A stretch of 64,000 nucleotides of DNA from Plotosus lineatus (GCA_024760905.1 CM045745.1:7795282-7859281), one strand, 5' to 3'; positions 50,371 to 61,428 are shown, numbered from the stretch's first letter. A program made the numbers and translations. Notes: generated by a model from the sequence alone, not told the origin.

Positions 50371-50768
50371 CCCAGTCCACACCGCCAACGCCACCAAAGC
50401 TTGCCTGGACAAGAAAAGCACCGAGCTCTTGTTCTGGCCGGGACAGAGTATAGATCTGAACCAGATAGAGAACATCTGGGCACACATCCGACATAAATTA
50501 GTTGGACGAAAGTTTAGAAACACCACTGAACTTTGGGAGGCTGTCAAGTTTGGATATTTCCAGATGCAAAAAAATTCCAACAAGTCGAACCAAGAGACCT
50601 GAAGGTTTGCAAAAATCTATAGTGAAAAAACCTCCATATTGATTATATAATAGAATTTTCACATTTACTCAATATATTTATATGTTATAATTAATAATTA
50701 CTAAAAGTTTGGAAAATACACATCTGGCTTTTTTTTTTTTTTTTTTTTTTGCCCAGGAGTGTACAGTA
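50371..50768 (+). pseudogene. Tc1-like transposase 3' relic
   Basis: Translation from 50371 gives VHTANATKACLDKKSTELL, then FWPGQSIDLNQIENIWAHI and a C-terminal WEAVKFGYF. This is the end of a Tc1-like DDE domain: the third catalytic Glu (IENIW) is kept, while SPDLNP has become SIDLNQ. The element end gcccaggagtgtaca follows. The 5' part is missing. Confidence 0.8.
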
Positions 50769-51467
50769 TGATTGATGATTTACTGTTTTCTGAACAAAAA
50801 CACTTTGATTAAAAATCTGGTTTCTTATGAGTTATGGATCCTCCGTGATTGATATTTCTCTCTCAGTCATCCTTATTTTTGTCCATCAATCATATACACT
50901 TCGTAAAGTGCAGGATCAATTCACTCTTGCTTTCCTCTCTCTCTCTCGGTTATTACTGTACGCCAAAATTCTGCGTTTTTGTTTTTGGTTTTTTTATTTG
51001 TTTGATTTTTTTTTAAACGGTTCTAATTTTAGCCACCTCGCCCACATCTGTATAAGCAAATCCTCATGTGATAGCAGCAAGCTGATGCAAATGAGCTCCA
51101 GACTCACACACTGCATTGTTTTTGCCCATCAATAAACAAATTCATGTTAGAAACCTGATGATGCAGATTACACTCTATAATAGATCCAAAAAATAAATAT
51201 GAAACATTTTTATACCCAGGAGGCGTATATATCAGTAGCCTTTTTAAATATTTACCAGTTGCTTGTTTATAAGATCTATTGTGTTAGTAATAATTAGTCA
51301 TGAAATGCATCTACAGTACACTGTATACACAGCAGTGCTGCTTGCTGGAATATAAAAACTGCAATTTTCTCCATTCGGCTCAGTATTTGTCATGGACACG
51401 CTATAAAAGTTGATGTTAATAAAACCTCGGTAGAATTCTATATACTGACTATTCAAGAGTGGCATGT

Positions 51468-51745
51468 GGAGTAGTGGCTAGTCTGGTTTTTTTTTATTTT
51501 TTTATTTTTTTTTCCATGGAACTTTGCATGTTCTCCTGGTGCTTGCATGAGTTTCCTGCAGGTACTCCGGTTTCCTCCCACAATACAAAGACATGCACAT
51601 TAGGTTAACTGACTTGTTCAAATTTTCCCCAAGTGTGACTATGAAGTGTTCTGGCCCTGCTATGTTCTGGCGAGATATTCATAGTGTGCCCCACCTTCGC
51701 CCTGGGTTGGGTTGCCTGGGTTGGGTTGAGATAGGCTTGTTTTAA
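51468..51745 (+). mobile_element. tRNA-headed SINE (same family), degenerate
   Basis: The head is gtggagtagtggctag, then a T-rich insertion, then ctttgcatgttctcctggtg and the L2-like gggttgagataggct. Several deletions. Confidence 0.65.
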
Positions 51746-51789
51746 ACATATTTTATTCGCTGATGAAATGGATTGGGAACAAGTTATCC

Positions 51790-52330
51790 AACTTAGAGAA
51801 CCCTCTCTATGATATTTACAAATGATGATACATTACAAATTACAACACAAAGACAAATAAGAAGAATAGAAGAATATACATGACAGGAAAAATAAATAAA
51901 TAAATAAATAAATAAATAAAAGGAAAAAAAGTAATTAAAGATGGGCAGTTTAGGCAAATATCTTTGATTGTCTCCTATAAGATTGAACAGCTTTGAATAC
52001 AAACTGGTTTTCAATGGCAGATAAACATTCGTTGTTTCCGTTTAATAATAATTCTAAATCTATAGATATTTTATTTGCAACAATTTCTCACACATTTCTA
52101 ATTAATGTACATCTTTGTTCTTTAAATAATGGACACTGAATAAAGTAATAAGAGTTTTCACGAGCATTACCACATTTACGGTCTGGGTTGGATTTAAGAC
52201 CTATTCGAAAAAGATGATAATTTAGTTGACTACACCTGTATGATTGATATTTAACATTCTAGGTCCGTAAGAGAAATATGATGGGATGCCCGCAATTGTC
52301 CAGCAGAGTACTGATTTAAATTTAGTAATT
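51790..52330 (-). pseudogene. non-LTR retrotransposon ORF2 C-terminal relic
   Basis: The minus strand near 52.25-51.94 kb reads LNYHLFRIGLKSNPDRKCG, then ENSYYFIQCPLFKEQRCTL. This is the Cys-rich tail typical of LINE ORF2 proteins (CxCGxxxENxxHxxxxCPxFxxxR). One in-frame stop follows (RNV*). A TTTATTTA-rich 3' segment continues to about 51.79 kb. It is distinct from the RTE elements here. Confidence 0.7.
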
Positions 52331-52684
52331 GGTGTCAAATTTCAATATTTTGGAGGAATACTATTTCATAACCATAACCTCGTGGTCGATGGAATAAAAG
52401 AAGACGTCGAAGATTTTAGACGTGAAGATGGAAGCGTTACGTCTTGAAAGTGTCTTAAATTGTACGTTACCGTTTATAAGGCTGTAAAGGCTTTGTGACC
52501 CTAATAGTATTCAGGATCTTATGGGTGAGAGAATATTCCCAAATGACAGAGCTATGATTAGGGGTTACTACAGAACCACAGAAGAAAACCTTACTCACCA
52601 ACAGAAACCAATCCTGGGGGTAACAGTGACTGAACAATTTTTTATTGCGTTTGAAAAGTAAAGATGTGGGTTTATTCCTAAATA

Positions 52685-52750
52685 AAATTTTTGAATTTGG
52701 CACTTCCACATCATTGCATTCAGTTTTTATTCACAATTTGTATAATACAA
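52685..52750 (+). mobile_element. isolated end fragment of the 4.2-kb Tc1 family
   Basis: The stretch gaatttggcacttccacatc continuing to ttcacaatttgtata matches the right terminal inverted repeat of the element at 5650-5730. No transposase accompanies it. Confidence 0.75.
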
Positions 52751-52829
52751 ATTACATATTTGATTATACACCATTTCTCCATAGATTTACTAGATGTTTA
52801 CATGAAAAATATACAATCATTGTTGTTGA

Positions 52830-52862
<33 letters not shown>
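52830..52862. repeat. (ATT)n microsatellite
   Basis: Pure ATT triplet run. Confidence 0.95.
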
Positions 52863-52864
<2 letters not shown>

Positions 52865-52960
52865 CATTATCATCATCGTATAATACTCCCATAAATCTAG
52901 TGAACCTGAGCCGAGAAAAATCAGGATTTAATTTCTTGTTATTGAGCCATGACACCAAGA

Positions 52961-52973
<13 letters not shown>

Positions 52974-53046
<73 letters not shown>
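52974..53046. repeat. (TA)n microsatellite
   Basis: Long pure TA run beside the minus-strand hammerhead element. Confidence 0.95.
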
Positions 53047-53052
<6 letters not shown>

Positions 53053-53056
53053 ACAA

Positions 53057-53179
53057 AAATAAAAGGACAGGACAAAGACTTTCTATTGAAACTCCATTTA
53101 CCACTACAGATCTGTTTCGAGGGGTGGTGAAACCATCATCTCTCGTCAGGTGATTATAGAAGAATCCTATATATAATCC

Positions 53180-53180
<1 letters not shown>
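53057..53180 (-). mobile_element. second fold-back/hammerhead element fragment
   Basis: Read on the minus strand, this fragment shares the right-hand half of the element at 61.2 kb, from cttctataatcacc through the hammerhead to the ggacaggacaaag end. It lies between two long (TA)n tracts (52974-53046 and 53182-53212), so its outer limits are blurred. No inverted partner arm is present. Confidence 0.55.
53100..53154 (-). ncRNA. candidate type I hammerhead ribozyme (copy 2)
   Basis: This is a second, dispersed copy on the minus strand. Stem I is AUCAC/GUGGU (one G-U pair). The core CUGACGA starts at 53149. Stem II has closing GAG/CUC and an inner UGGU-UUC-ACCA hairpin. GAA follows, then stem III ACA/UGU capped by GAUC, and a GUA cleavage triplet ending at 53105. 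Here stem III has all three pairs, including the C15.2-G16.2 pair lost in copy 1, while stem II is less regular. Conservation of every invariant core base in two diverged copies, with changes falling at the free N7 position and in stems, supports a real ribozyme motif. Confidence 0.6.
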
Positions 53181-53231
<51 letters not shown>

Positions 53232-53825
53232 TTACAGCCGACATAAAATTGTGTCCACTAGCATGTTCTTACCATTTGACATAAAAAAGCACTATAGCTT
53301 GCACTTATATTTCCATGAGGGATGTGAGAATAAATTTCAGTGCTCAAATAATGTTAACATTTTTTAGACTATTTATATATTTAATAGAATAGAGTGACAT
53401 AGTCAGGGGAAGGACAGGGCGGTTGGCAATTTACTTGATATATGAAGAATTGCATCAGATCAAGTTGATCTGAAAGGAACCTACCAAAATAGAGTAAAGC
53501 CTCTGGGTTTACTTTTACCTTCCTGACCTGACCGTGTCCACCTAAAAAAACCCTTTGCATTTTGTCTGGAGGAAAGAAATGATTACACTAGCTACTAGTT
53601 CAGCAATTGTCAAACCACAGCTCACTGCACAAAGGTTTCACTCCACACTAAGTGTGACAGTAACTATATATAATATATAGTACAGCCAATCTTCAAAAAC
53701 TAATCACACCAATAATATAGAGAGTTAAACACCTAAAACTGGCAAGCCCAGACAATTTTCCCTTACTTGACAAGTTTTTCAGAGGAACTCTTAATAAAAG
53801 ACCACATAAATATAGCCTACATATA

Positions 53826-53998
53826 CAGTAGGCCCCCATCGTTCACGATGGTTCGGTTCCGGCCCTTCCCGTGGATCATGAAAATCCGCGAGTTATTGAT
53901 GTGGTTTTAAAGCTCTATGTATAATATTACATACGCTAAAATATGTTTCTTAAACACATTCTATAGACAGTTGTACTCGTTAATACAGTAATAATGCA
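53826..53998. mobile_element. Tigger-like TIR element end, second copy
   Basis: This is the same family as 367-495 (cagtaggcccccatcg, gttccggcccttccc, cgagttattgatgtgg). It is abutted on the right by another TIR element that begins at 54002. Confidence 0.65.
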
Positions 53999-54001
53999 GT
54001 A

Positions 54002-55244
54002 CAGACGCTCCCCGACTTATGTTTTTGTTTGGTTCCGGACGGCTGAACGTAAGTTGAAAATGAACGCAAGTTGTTACTGTATGTTCCAGTGACGGATGAT
54101 GTTCATACTGTACTGTCTGTCTGTCTTCCTTTCGGCTTTTTCCCTTTTACTCGGGAGTCGCCACAGCAAATCATCTGATTCGCGCGTTTGATTTGGCAGA
54201 GGTTTTTACGTCGGATGCCCTTCCTGTCACAACCCTTTTAGTAAGGGGCAGAAACACGCTGACGACTTTGCAGCTACACTTTTTACGAAAGTCAGCAATG
54301 GTTCTTTTACATGCCTCTCACCATAGACAGTGAGAGACATGGCCTTTGATAACCCAGTTAGCCGCACTGGGGGGGGACAGTTACAACCTTGTGGAGAGTG
54401 GGATTCGAACCCCCAACCTTTGGATCAGCGATCCAGCGCCCTATACCACTAGACCACCACTGCCCCGACGTTCATACTGTACTATACATCCATAAATACC
54501 ATTACCGTATCTCATAAAACACCCCTAAATCAATTATTATAATTAAATATCAAATACAGTATCAAATATAACCTTTAACATTCTCTAGGATGCGATCTTT
54601 CTGCTTGTAAATGGTTCCGATGGTCGACGGATGGTCACATTACATGAAGCTGAGCGAGTCACTTTACATGAAGCTTAAAACAGCCGATCAACGCTTACAA
54701 TAAGTGAGGTGCTCAACACCGAAAGTAGTTTACTTCCTTGTGCTTGAGACAAAGCATGGGTTATACGGACTTCCGGGCTTTCAAGTGTTGAATACTTGTT
54801 GAGTACTCAGCCTGCACTGATGTGAATCACCAGCAGAGCGGAGAGTTCCCTTTCTTTTCTGGATTCGGGTTTTCATTCATTTTACAACTCTCTTTGCTTA
54901 ACTGAGTATGCATGGTAGATTGCGCCAATCCGAGCAGATAGTTAATTCATCTCTGTGTATAAGACTTGCACCCATGCTAGTAGGCTTACGCTTCTGACCA
55001 ACCATATTTGCTTAGGGTTACAAAAGTCCGCAAAACAGTGTAAACACAAAGATCACAGAGACAGCAACTTAACACAAGGGTAACACGCTATATAACCGAT
55101 ATATGTGTGTATATAAAACTGAACTGGGAAGAAGGAGGGGCACGTTCAGTCTGTCGTCTGTAAACAATGGACGCAGCGTCATTACGTCAGCGTACTACGC
55201 AGGTACGTCTAAACTCAAAATTTCACAATTTTTTTTTTGAAAAA

Positions 55245-55253
<9 letters not shown>
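54002..55253. mobile_element. TIR element of the cagacgctccccgacttacg family, with nested SINE
   Basis: The left end cagacgctccccgactta matches the element at 1357. The shared interior (accaaccatatttgcttagg, aacaatggacgcagc) continues to about 55.25 kb, where a poly-A/(TA)n run replaces the right end. A SINE at 54115-54469 sits inside with its own 14-bp duplication. Confidence 0.75.
54115..54469 (-). mobile_element. SINE, RTE-tailed form, full length, with TSD
   Basis: A complete copy inserted inside a TIR element. The 14-bp repeat gttcatactgtact lies at 54101-54114 and 54470-54483. Confidence 0.92.
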
Positions 55254-55296
<43 letters not shown>

Positions 55297-55298
<2 letters not shown>

Positions 55299-55402
55299 TT
55301 AACTTTTTCCCCATTGTTCCTTAATTTCCTTGTTTGAAAAAAAAAAAAAAGCGATGTACTGGAGTCGCATGAATTGAAGCATGAAGTAGCGAGGGATCCC
55401 TG
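55297..55402. mobile_element. TIR element, cagggatccctcac family, one end only
   Basis: Only the right-hand end remains (attgaagcatgaagtagc then gagggatccctg), between a (TA)n tract and the start of the RTE LINE. Confidence 0.7.
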
Positions 55403-55418
55403 TGTATGTATATATATA

Positions 55419-57467
55419 TGAAAAAGGAAGAGTGTCGTGTTGTCTTCAAGGAGGAGTTGAAACAGGCTTTGGGTGGCCAGGAAGTGCGTTCAAATGACTG
55501 GACAACCACAGCAAATGTGATCAGGGACACAGGTAGGAGAGTACTTGGTGTGTCCTCTGGAAGGAAAGTAGATAAGGAGACTTGGTGGTGGAATGAGGAA
55601 GTGCAGGAGTGTGTACAAAGGAAGAGGTTAGTGAAGAAGAAGTGGGACATTGAGAGGACCGAAGAGAGTAAACAGGAGTACAGGGCGACACAGCGTAAGG
55701 CGAAAGTAGCAGTGGCTAAGGCCAAACAGAGGGCGTATGATGACTTGTATGATAGGTTGGATAGTAAAGAGGGAGAAAATGATCTATACAGGTTGGCACA
55801 GCAGAGAAATAGAGATGGGAAGGATGTGCAGCAAGTTAGACTGATAAAGGACAGAGAGGGAAATGTATTGACTGATGACAGAAGTGTGCTGGGAAGATGG
55901 AAAGAGTACTTTGAACAGCTGATGAATGAGGAAAATGAGAGAGAAAAAAGAGTAGAAGAGGTGACCATTGAGGAGCAGGATGTAGCAAAGATCAGTAAGG
56001 GTGAAGCGAGAAGGGCATTGAAGAGGATGAAGAATGGAAAGGCAGTTGGTCCTGATGATATACCTGTGGAGGTATGGAAGTGTCTAGGAGAGATAGCAGT
56101 AGATTTTCTGACAAGAACATTCAACAAGGTACTAGAGAGTGAGCAGATGCCAGAGGAGTGGAGGAGAAGTGTGCTGGTGCCCATTTTTAAGAACAAGGGA
56201 GACGTGCAGAGTTGCAGCAACTACAGAGGGATAAAGTTGATGAGCCATACGATGAAGTTATGGGAAAGAATAGTGGAAGCTAGACTAAGGGCAGAGGTCA
56301 GCATTTGTGAACAACAGTTTGGTTTCATGCCAAGAAAGAGCACCACAGATGCAATGTTTGCTTTGAGGATGTTAATAAAGAAGTACAGAGAAGGTCAGAG
56401 GGAGCTACATTGTGCCTTTGTGGATCTGGAAAAAGCATATGACAGGGTGCCAAGAGAAGAACTGTGGTATTGCATGAGGAAGTCTGGAGTGGCAGAGAAG
56501 TATGTTAGAGTGGTGCAGGACATGTATGAGAGATGTAAGACAGCGGTGAGGTGTGCTGTCGGTGTGACCGGCAATTCAAGGTGGAGGTGGGACTGCATCA
56601 AGGGTCAGCTCTGAGCCCCTTCTTGTTTGCTATGGTGATGGACAGGCTGACAGACGAGGTGAGACAAGAATCTCCATGGACTATGATGTTTGCAGATGAC
56701 ATCGTGATCTGTAGTGAGAGCAGAGAACAAGTGCAGGAAAATCTAGAGAGGTGGAGGTATGCCCTGGAAAGGAGGGGAATGAAGGTTAGCCTCAGAAAAT
56801 CAGAATACATGTGTGTGAATGAGAAGGACCCAGGAGGAACGGTGATGTTACAGGGAGCAGAGATAACGAAGGTGGAGGATTTTAAGTACTTAGGCTCAAC
56901 AATCCAGAGCAATGGAGAGTGTGGAAAAGAGGTGAAGAAACGTGTGCAGGCAGGCTGGAATGGTTGGAGAAAAGTGTCCGGTGTGATGTGCGATAGGAGA
57001 GTGTCAGCAAGAATGAAGGGAAAAGTGTACAAGACGGTGGTGAGGCCAGCGATGTTGTATGGATTAGAAACAGTGGCGCTGAGGAAAAGGCAGGAGGCAG
57101 AGCTGGAGGTAGTGGAGATGAAAATGTTGAGGTTCTCTCTGGGAGTAACGAGGATGGATAGGATCAGAAATGAGTACATCAGAGGGACAGCCCACGTAAG
57201 ATGTTTTGGAGACAACGTCAGAGAGGCTAGATTGAGATGGTTTGGACATGTACAGAGGAGGGATAGTGAGTATATTGGCAGTAGGATGCTGAGGTTGGAA
57301 CTTCCAGGCAGAAGGCCTAGAGGAAGACCAAAGAGACGATTCATGGATGTGGTGAAGGAGGACATGAAGGTCGTTGGAGTCAGAAAAGAAGATGCGGAGG
57401 ACAGGGTGAGGTGGAGGTGGATGATTTGCTGTGGCGACCCCTGAAGGGAGCAGCCGAAAGTAAAAGA

Positions 57468-57469
<2 letters not shown>
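55419..57469 (+). mobile_element. RTE-clade LINE, 5'-truncated, longest RT in the window
   Basis: The element begins in the linker between endonuclease and RT, next to a (TA)n tract, and runs to the standard tgtggcgacccctgaaggga end before another (TA)n. Reading frame 55406-56614 encodes the linker and N-terminal RT ([39 protein letters not shown]). A single-base frameshift near 56.57 kb moves the rest ([16 protein letters not shown] active site, KVYKTVVRPAMLYGLE) to the frame 56551-57444. With no endonuclease and a broken RT it is a dead copy. It is less decayed than the 15.4-kb copy. Confidence 0.88.

Positions 57470-57526
<57 letters not shown>
57470..57526. repeat. (TA)n microsatellite
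   Basis: Pure TA run at the 3' end of the RTE LINE; a shorter TA run also lies at its 5' end. Confidence 0.95.
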
Positions 57527-57534
<8 letters not shown>

Positions 57535-57589
57535 ACATACACACACACACACACACAGGGCACGGAATTAAGAAAGTTTTCCACCAGAC

Positions 57590-59510
57590 ATGGGGGCAGG
57601 CAGAAGAAAAAAAACTGAAGTTCCCCCTAAGAATTTTACTGGACCCCAGTTTTTTGGAATGATTAATTATGTGATAATCTGTCATTATTCTTTTTAATTC
57701 ACTTGTTCACCTGTCTATTTGTTTGGTGTACAATAGCTATTATGACTGAATAAGAAACATCCATCTAAACCAATTCTCTATCATATACAACTCTTTATTT
57801 ATTCTGCTGATCAAATTAAAACATGTTTAATGAGTCATATTTTCTTTTATTTGGGCAATATATTTTGGTGTTTGCAATGTAAAATTGTACTCAAACCTAT
57901 TACAGTATTAGTAATTCATAGTTTTCTTTAAATAACATTAAAGTAGTGTGTTAAGTGAAACTGTAAAGTGTGGGTCTAAAGTATGGATTTTGCTAAGCTA
58001 TTATACCGTGAAGTTAGGTTTTTCACTGATGCTCAAGATTTTCCCCATGAATCATTAGTAATCTGTTCTGTAATTTTAAATATATAATAAAAAAATCAGC
58101 TTGAAACTTTAAATAAACGTTTTTGCGATGTAGGCTTTTTAATGCCATGTTGCCACATGTTATGTCACTACAATACTGACTCATGACAGAGGATTATGAT
58201 TCATCCTGAATTCCTAGTTCTTCAGGATCTAAAAGAGCACAAACTCGAATGCATGCAGAGAAATCATAATGTAGTAATAAAAGTAATGCACACAGATTTT
58301 TAGTGTGTTTACGTGTAAGAACCTGTCATGGATGAGGTCACGGCTCAAGGGAACCATCTGACAGTCGCTATAACAACGATATGAGATTATTCTGCTCGGG
58401 ATTGAAATGTCCCCTTTTCATTCCCCTACCTCTCACTGTATCTATCTATCCGTGTGTATTCGGGTGTGGGTGTGTGCACACTTGCATGATGACAAAGTAC
58501 AGCTGTGAGGTGAGTGAGTGCTCGCTTCCTCCCCATGACAGGTTGGGACAAGACTGTAGTCACTATTTTAAAACAATGACGTTTATATTATATTTCAGGG
58601 AATGCTGATTTTCTTATTTGTTTTAAAATATATCGTATGAAATGGATTTCTTCTGAATTCTCCGGTTTCCTTCCACCACAGTGCAGTTAAATGGCATCCT
58701 GCCCAGCCTGCATTCCTCTGCAGAATGGACACACTGGGTTTGGTAGTTGTATTCTATTTGTCTGCAGAATATCTTGAATTCTAACCGCTGAGGTGATTGT
58801 TAATGCATATTAAATTAAAGTTGTTAAAGCTGGTGGTGTACAATCACGCATGTGAGGGTTGAAGATTTCCAACAACATCAAATATATATAGGCTGCCGCC
58901 TCAGCAATGGAGACATGAAACATGGCCCATTTGGATTACACATCACCCGTCTCCTTTGGGACGTGGTTGTAGCTCTGTTGGAGGTGGGAATTAAAGGCCC
59001 CTCTGACAGGAGACTCCGCCAAACGTTCCCAGGAGACCCTAACTACACTTTGGCCTACCAGGTCTGGAGAGCGGCCATCGGAGCTAACGTGTGGACACTG
59101 AGACGGGGGGACGGGGGGGTCAGCTCTATAGCAGTTCTTTGTTTGTGTAGAAGTTTCTGATGCATTGTGGTCTAAAGTAAAAAAACAAAAACATACCTCA
59201 GAATATGTTCAGGTTTCCAAAATGTAGTGGTGGTGGTGGTGGGGTTTCCACACGAGATTACACTTTTTTGAATTTCGGATTTCAGACCGAATTTGAATGA
59301 AATTTCAGATAGACCTTGTTAATTCTAGACAATTTGACTTTCCTGATGTTTGGCATGCGATTCCCGAACCAGCAGGGAAAATGTGTGGTGGGTGGAGAAT
59401 TAGCTGCACCTTACCTTCCTGCACATTCATGGTTGAAGTGCCCTTGGACAAGGCACCAAACCCCAACTACTCTCAGCCCACTGCTCCAAACGGATGGGTG
59501 CTGACTGTTT
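57590..59510. other. presumed intron 2, mostly unrecognised
   Basis: AT-rich to 58.8 kb. A GC-richer block at 58852-59160 has an open frame of 102 codons (LAYQVWRAAIGANVWTLRRG) that I cannot assign; it may be part of an unknown repeat. Confidence 0.4.

Positions 59511-59513
<3 letters not shown>

Positions 59514-59560
<47 letters not shown>
59514..59560. repeat. (GT)n microsatellite
   Basis: Pure GT run. Confidence 0.95.
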
Positions 59561-59654
59561 ATGGGTTAAATGCAGAATTCAATTTTTTCTCTTTTGAATT
59601 AATACAGTATGCAATATTTTTAAATAAAAAGCTAAAAAGCAGCATATGTGGGTT

Positions 59655-60274
59655 TAGTTAGACACTAAAATGGCCATAAAAAGCCAAAGTTCCTCACGAG
59701 AAATTCCCAAGAAACTGAAGATCTCATACAATAGTGTGTACTACTTCCTTCACAGAACAACTCAAACTGGTTTCAAGAAGCCTAAAGCCCTATTGCACAC
59801 CTGAGCAAGAGGACGAGTACATCGGAGTCTTTAGTTTGAAAGAAAGATGCATGGCATACATCGTCAGCTTGATTAAATAACACCCAGAAACACATATCTC
59901 AAATATGTGAACAGGTCACTTCTGGAGTTGCAAAGTAAAAGTGATATCTAAGACCAGTCAGAAAAAAAAAAAATGGTGAAGATGGGCAACACTGAACACA
60001 GATATTGGACAGAGAAGGCTTTGGGAAGGAAAGTTCTATATATAAATGAATCGAAGATGTTTGAGTCACACACACAAAAAAAAAGAATATTTGTAAGGCA
60101 CAGAATAAAGAAAAATCTGCTGGAGGAGTGTTTGACATTTATGAAACATGGTGGGGAAAATGTGATGGTCTGGGTGTGCTTTGGGACGATAAAGTAGGAG
60201 ATTTGTACAGAACGAAAAGGGATCCAGAACGAGGAAGACGGTCACTTCATTTTGCAATGCCATGACTTAGTTTG
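59655..60274 (+). pseudogene. degenerate Tc1-like transposase
   Basis: The frame near 60.0-60.2 kb reads VLYINESKMFES, IFVRHRIKKNLLEECL and KHGGENVMVWVCFG. These match the first catalytic block and the KHGGGNVMVWGCF motif of Tc1 enzymes. The upstream region (59.66-59.9 kb) shows decayed helix-turn-helix coding. The 3' half is missing, cut by a TIR element at about 60.28 kb. Confidence 0.75.
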
Positions 60275-60654
60275 GAGCCCCTCACCTTACGATAGTCCCA
60301 GCAAATGAAAAATCCAGGTTATGAAAAACATTTTCCAAAATTTTTGTCTCTGTATACAAAACAAGTTGTCCTTGCAAAACGTATCAAACGCACCATTCAA
60401 ACAATGCACGAGCTGCTCTCCCATTGGCAATCTGCCAACATCCTGCCCCACTGGCCTTCCATTGGCTAGACCGTTCTGATGCAGCTCCCTCCCATTGGCT
60501 ATTATGGAGCTGCATCTCCCATAATGCTTTTCGTGTAAAGGACAGAGTTACTGTTGTTTCATGAGTTTCTTACTTTATTTTTTGGCTCAGGCTTTTAACC
60601 TTCCATAGACATTTGTAATATTATAACTCTGCTAAGAAGACATGGTCAACACAC

Positions 60655-60728
<74 letters not shown>

Positions 60729-61040
60729 ACACATACACACACATACACACACATACACACACATGCGTGTGATTTCTGGTGCGAGTGAAAAGAAGAAGCG
60801 GGCTCGTGGCATGCGGTCGAGTGATATCACAAAGGAATATGGCCAAACCCGTCTACCATCAGTGCGATATTGAAGCAGAAAGGTATACTTTTATCATTTT
60901 TTAAAGGGTTTAGGGGGTAGTATTGGAGGCCTTGGAATGAATCACACGTTTTACATGTAAAATGCGGTTCAATTTATGAAAAATCCAGGTTACGAAAAAG
61001 GCTCTGGAGCGGATTAATTTCGTTAGGTGAGATACCACTG
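60275..61040. mobile_element. TIR element, cagtggtatctcacctaacg family
   Basis: The right end (cgttaggtgagataccactg) and the inner repeat aaaaatccaggttacgaaaa are mirrored near 60285-60330 (tcaccttacgatagtccc, aaaaatccaggttatgaaaa). A (TA)n-(CA)n tract lies inside at 60657-60763. It truncates the Tc1 relic on its left. Confidence 0.65.
60657..60764. repeat. (TA)n(CA)n microsatellite
   Basis: TA run followed by interrupted CA blocks, inside the TIR element at 60275-61040. Confidence 0.95.
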
Positions 61041-61162
61041 TGTATGTATGTATATATGAATGAATGATTTATTTACGTAAATATATATCATATATATATA
61101 TGATTTTCTGAGTAGATCCTTCCGTAGGAGAGTGCTCAATACTTTTTGGTAGAGCAAATAAC

Positions 61163-61354
61163 AATAAAATAAAAGGACAGGACAAAGACTTTCTATTGAA
61201 ACTCCATTTATCACTACAGATCTCTTTCAAGGTTTCTGTTTGAAGATCTTCTATAATCACCTGAAGAGAGAGGATGGTTTCACCACCCCTCGAAAGAGAT
61301 CTGTAGTGATAAATGGAGTTTCAATAGAAAGTCTTTGTCCTGTCCTTTTATTTT

Positions 61355-61357
<3 letters not shown>
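61163..61357 (+). mobile_element. fold-back repeat carrying the hammerhead motif
   Basis: Two arms of about 66 bp (61163-61228 and 61292-61357) are near-perfect reverse complements around a 63-bp centre. The right arm begins inside the ribozyme 3' half; the left arm repeats that part inverted but lacks the CUGA core. The outer sequence (aaaggacaggacaaagac) is shared with the 53-kb copy. Inverted partial terminal repeats plus hammerheads suit a Penelope-like element end or a retrozyme-like derivative. No Penelope reverse transcriptase is seen in the window. Confidence 0.55.
61256..61310 (+). ncRNA. candidate type I hammerhead ribozyme (fold-back element, copy 1)
   Basis: In RNA form the sequence has stem I AUCAC (61256-61260) pairing perfectly with GUGAU (61306-61310). 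The core CUGAAGA is at 61261-61267; position 7 of the hammerhead core may be any base. Stem II runs 61268-61291, with GAG/CUC, GG/CC and UGGU/ACCA paired around a UUC loop, one A-C mismatch and one bulge. The conserved GAA is at 61292-61294. Stem III is very short (A...U, one G-G mismatch, loop GAUC), and the cleavage triplet GUA ends at 61305. Very short stem III is described for hammerheads in Penelope-like retroelements. The fold and its activity are inference; the G-G mismatch in stem III may weaken this copy. Confidence 0.6.
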
Positions 61358-61358
<1 letters not shown>

Positions 61359-61428
<70 letters not shown>

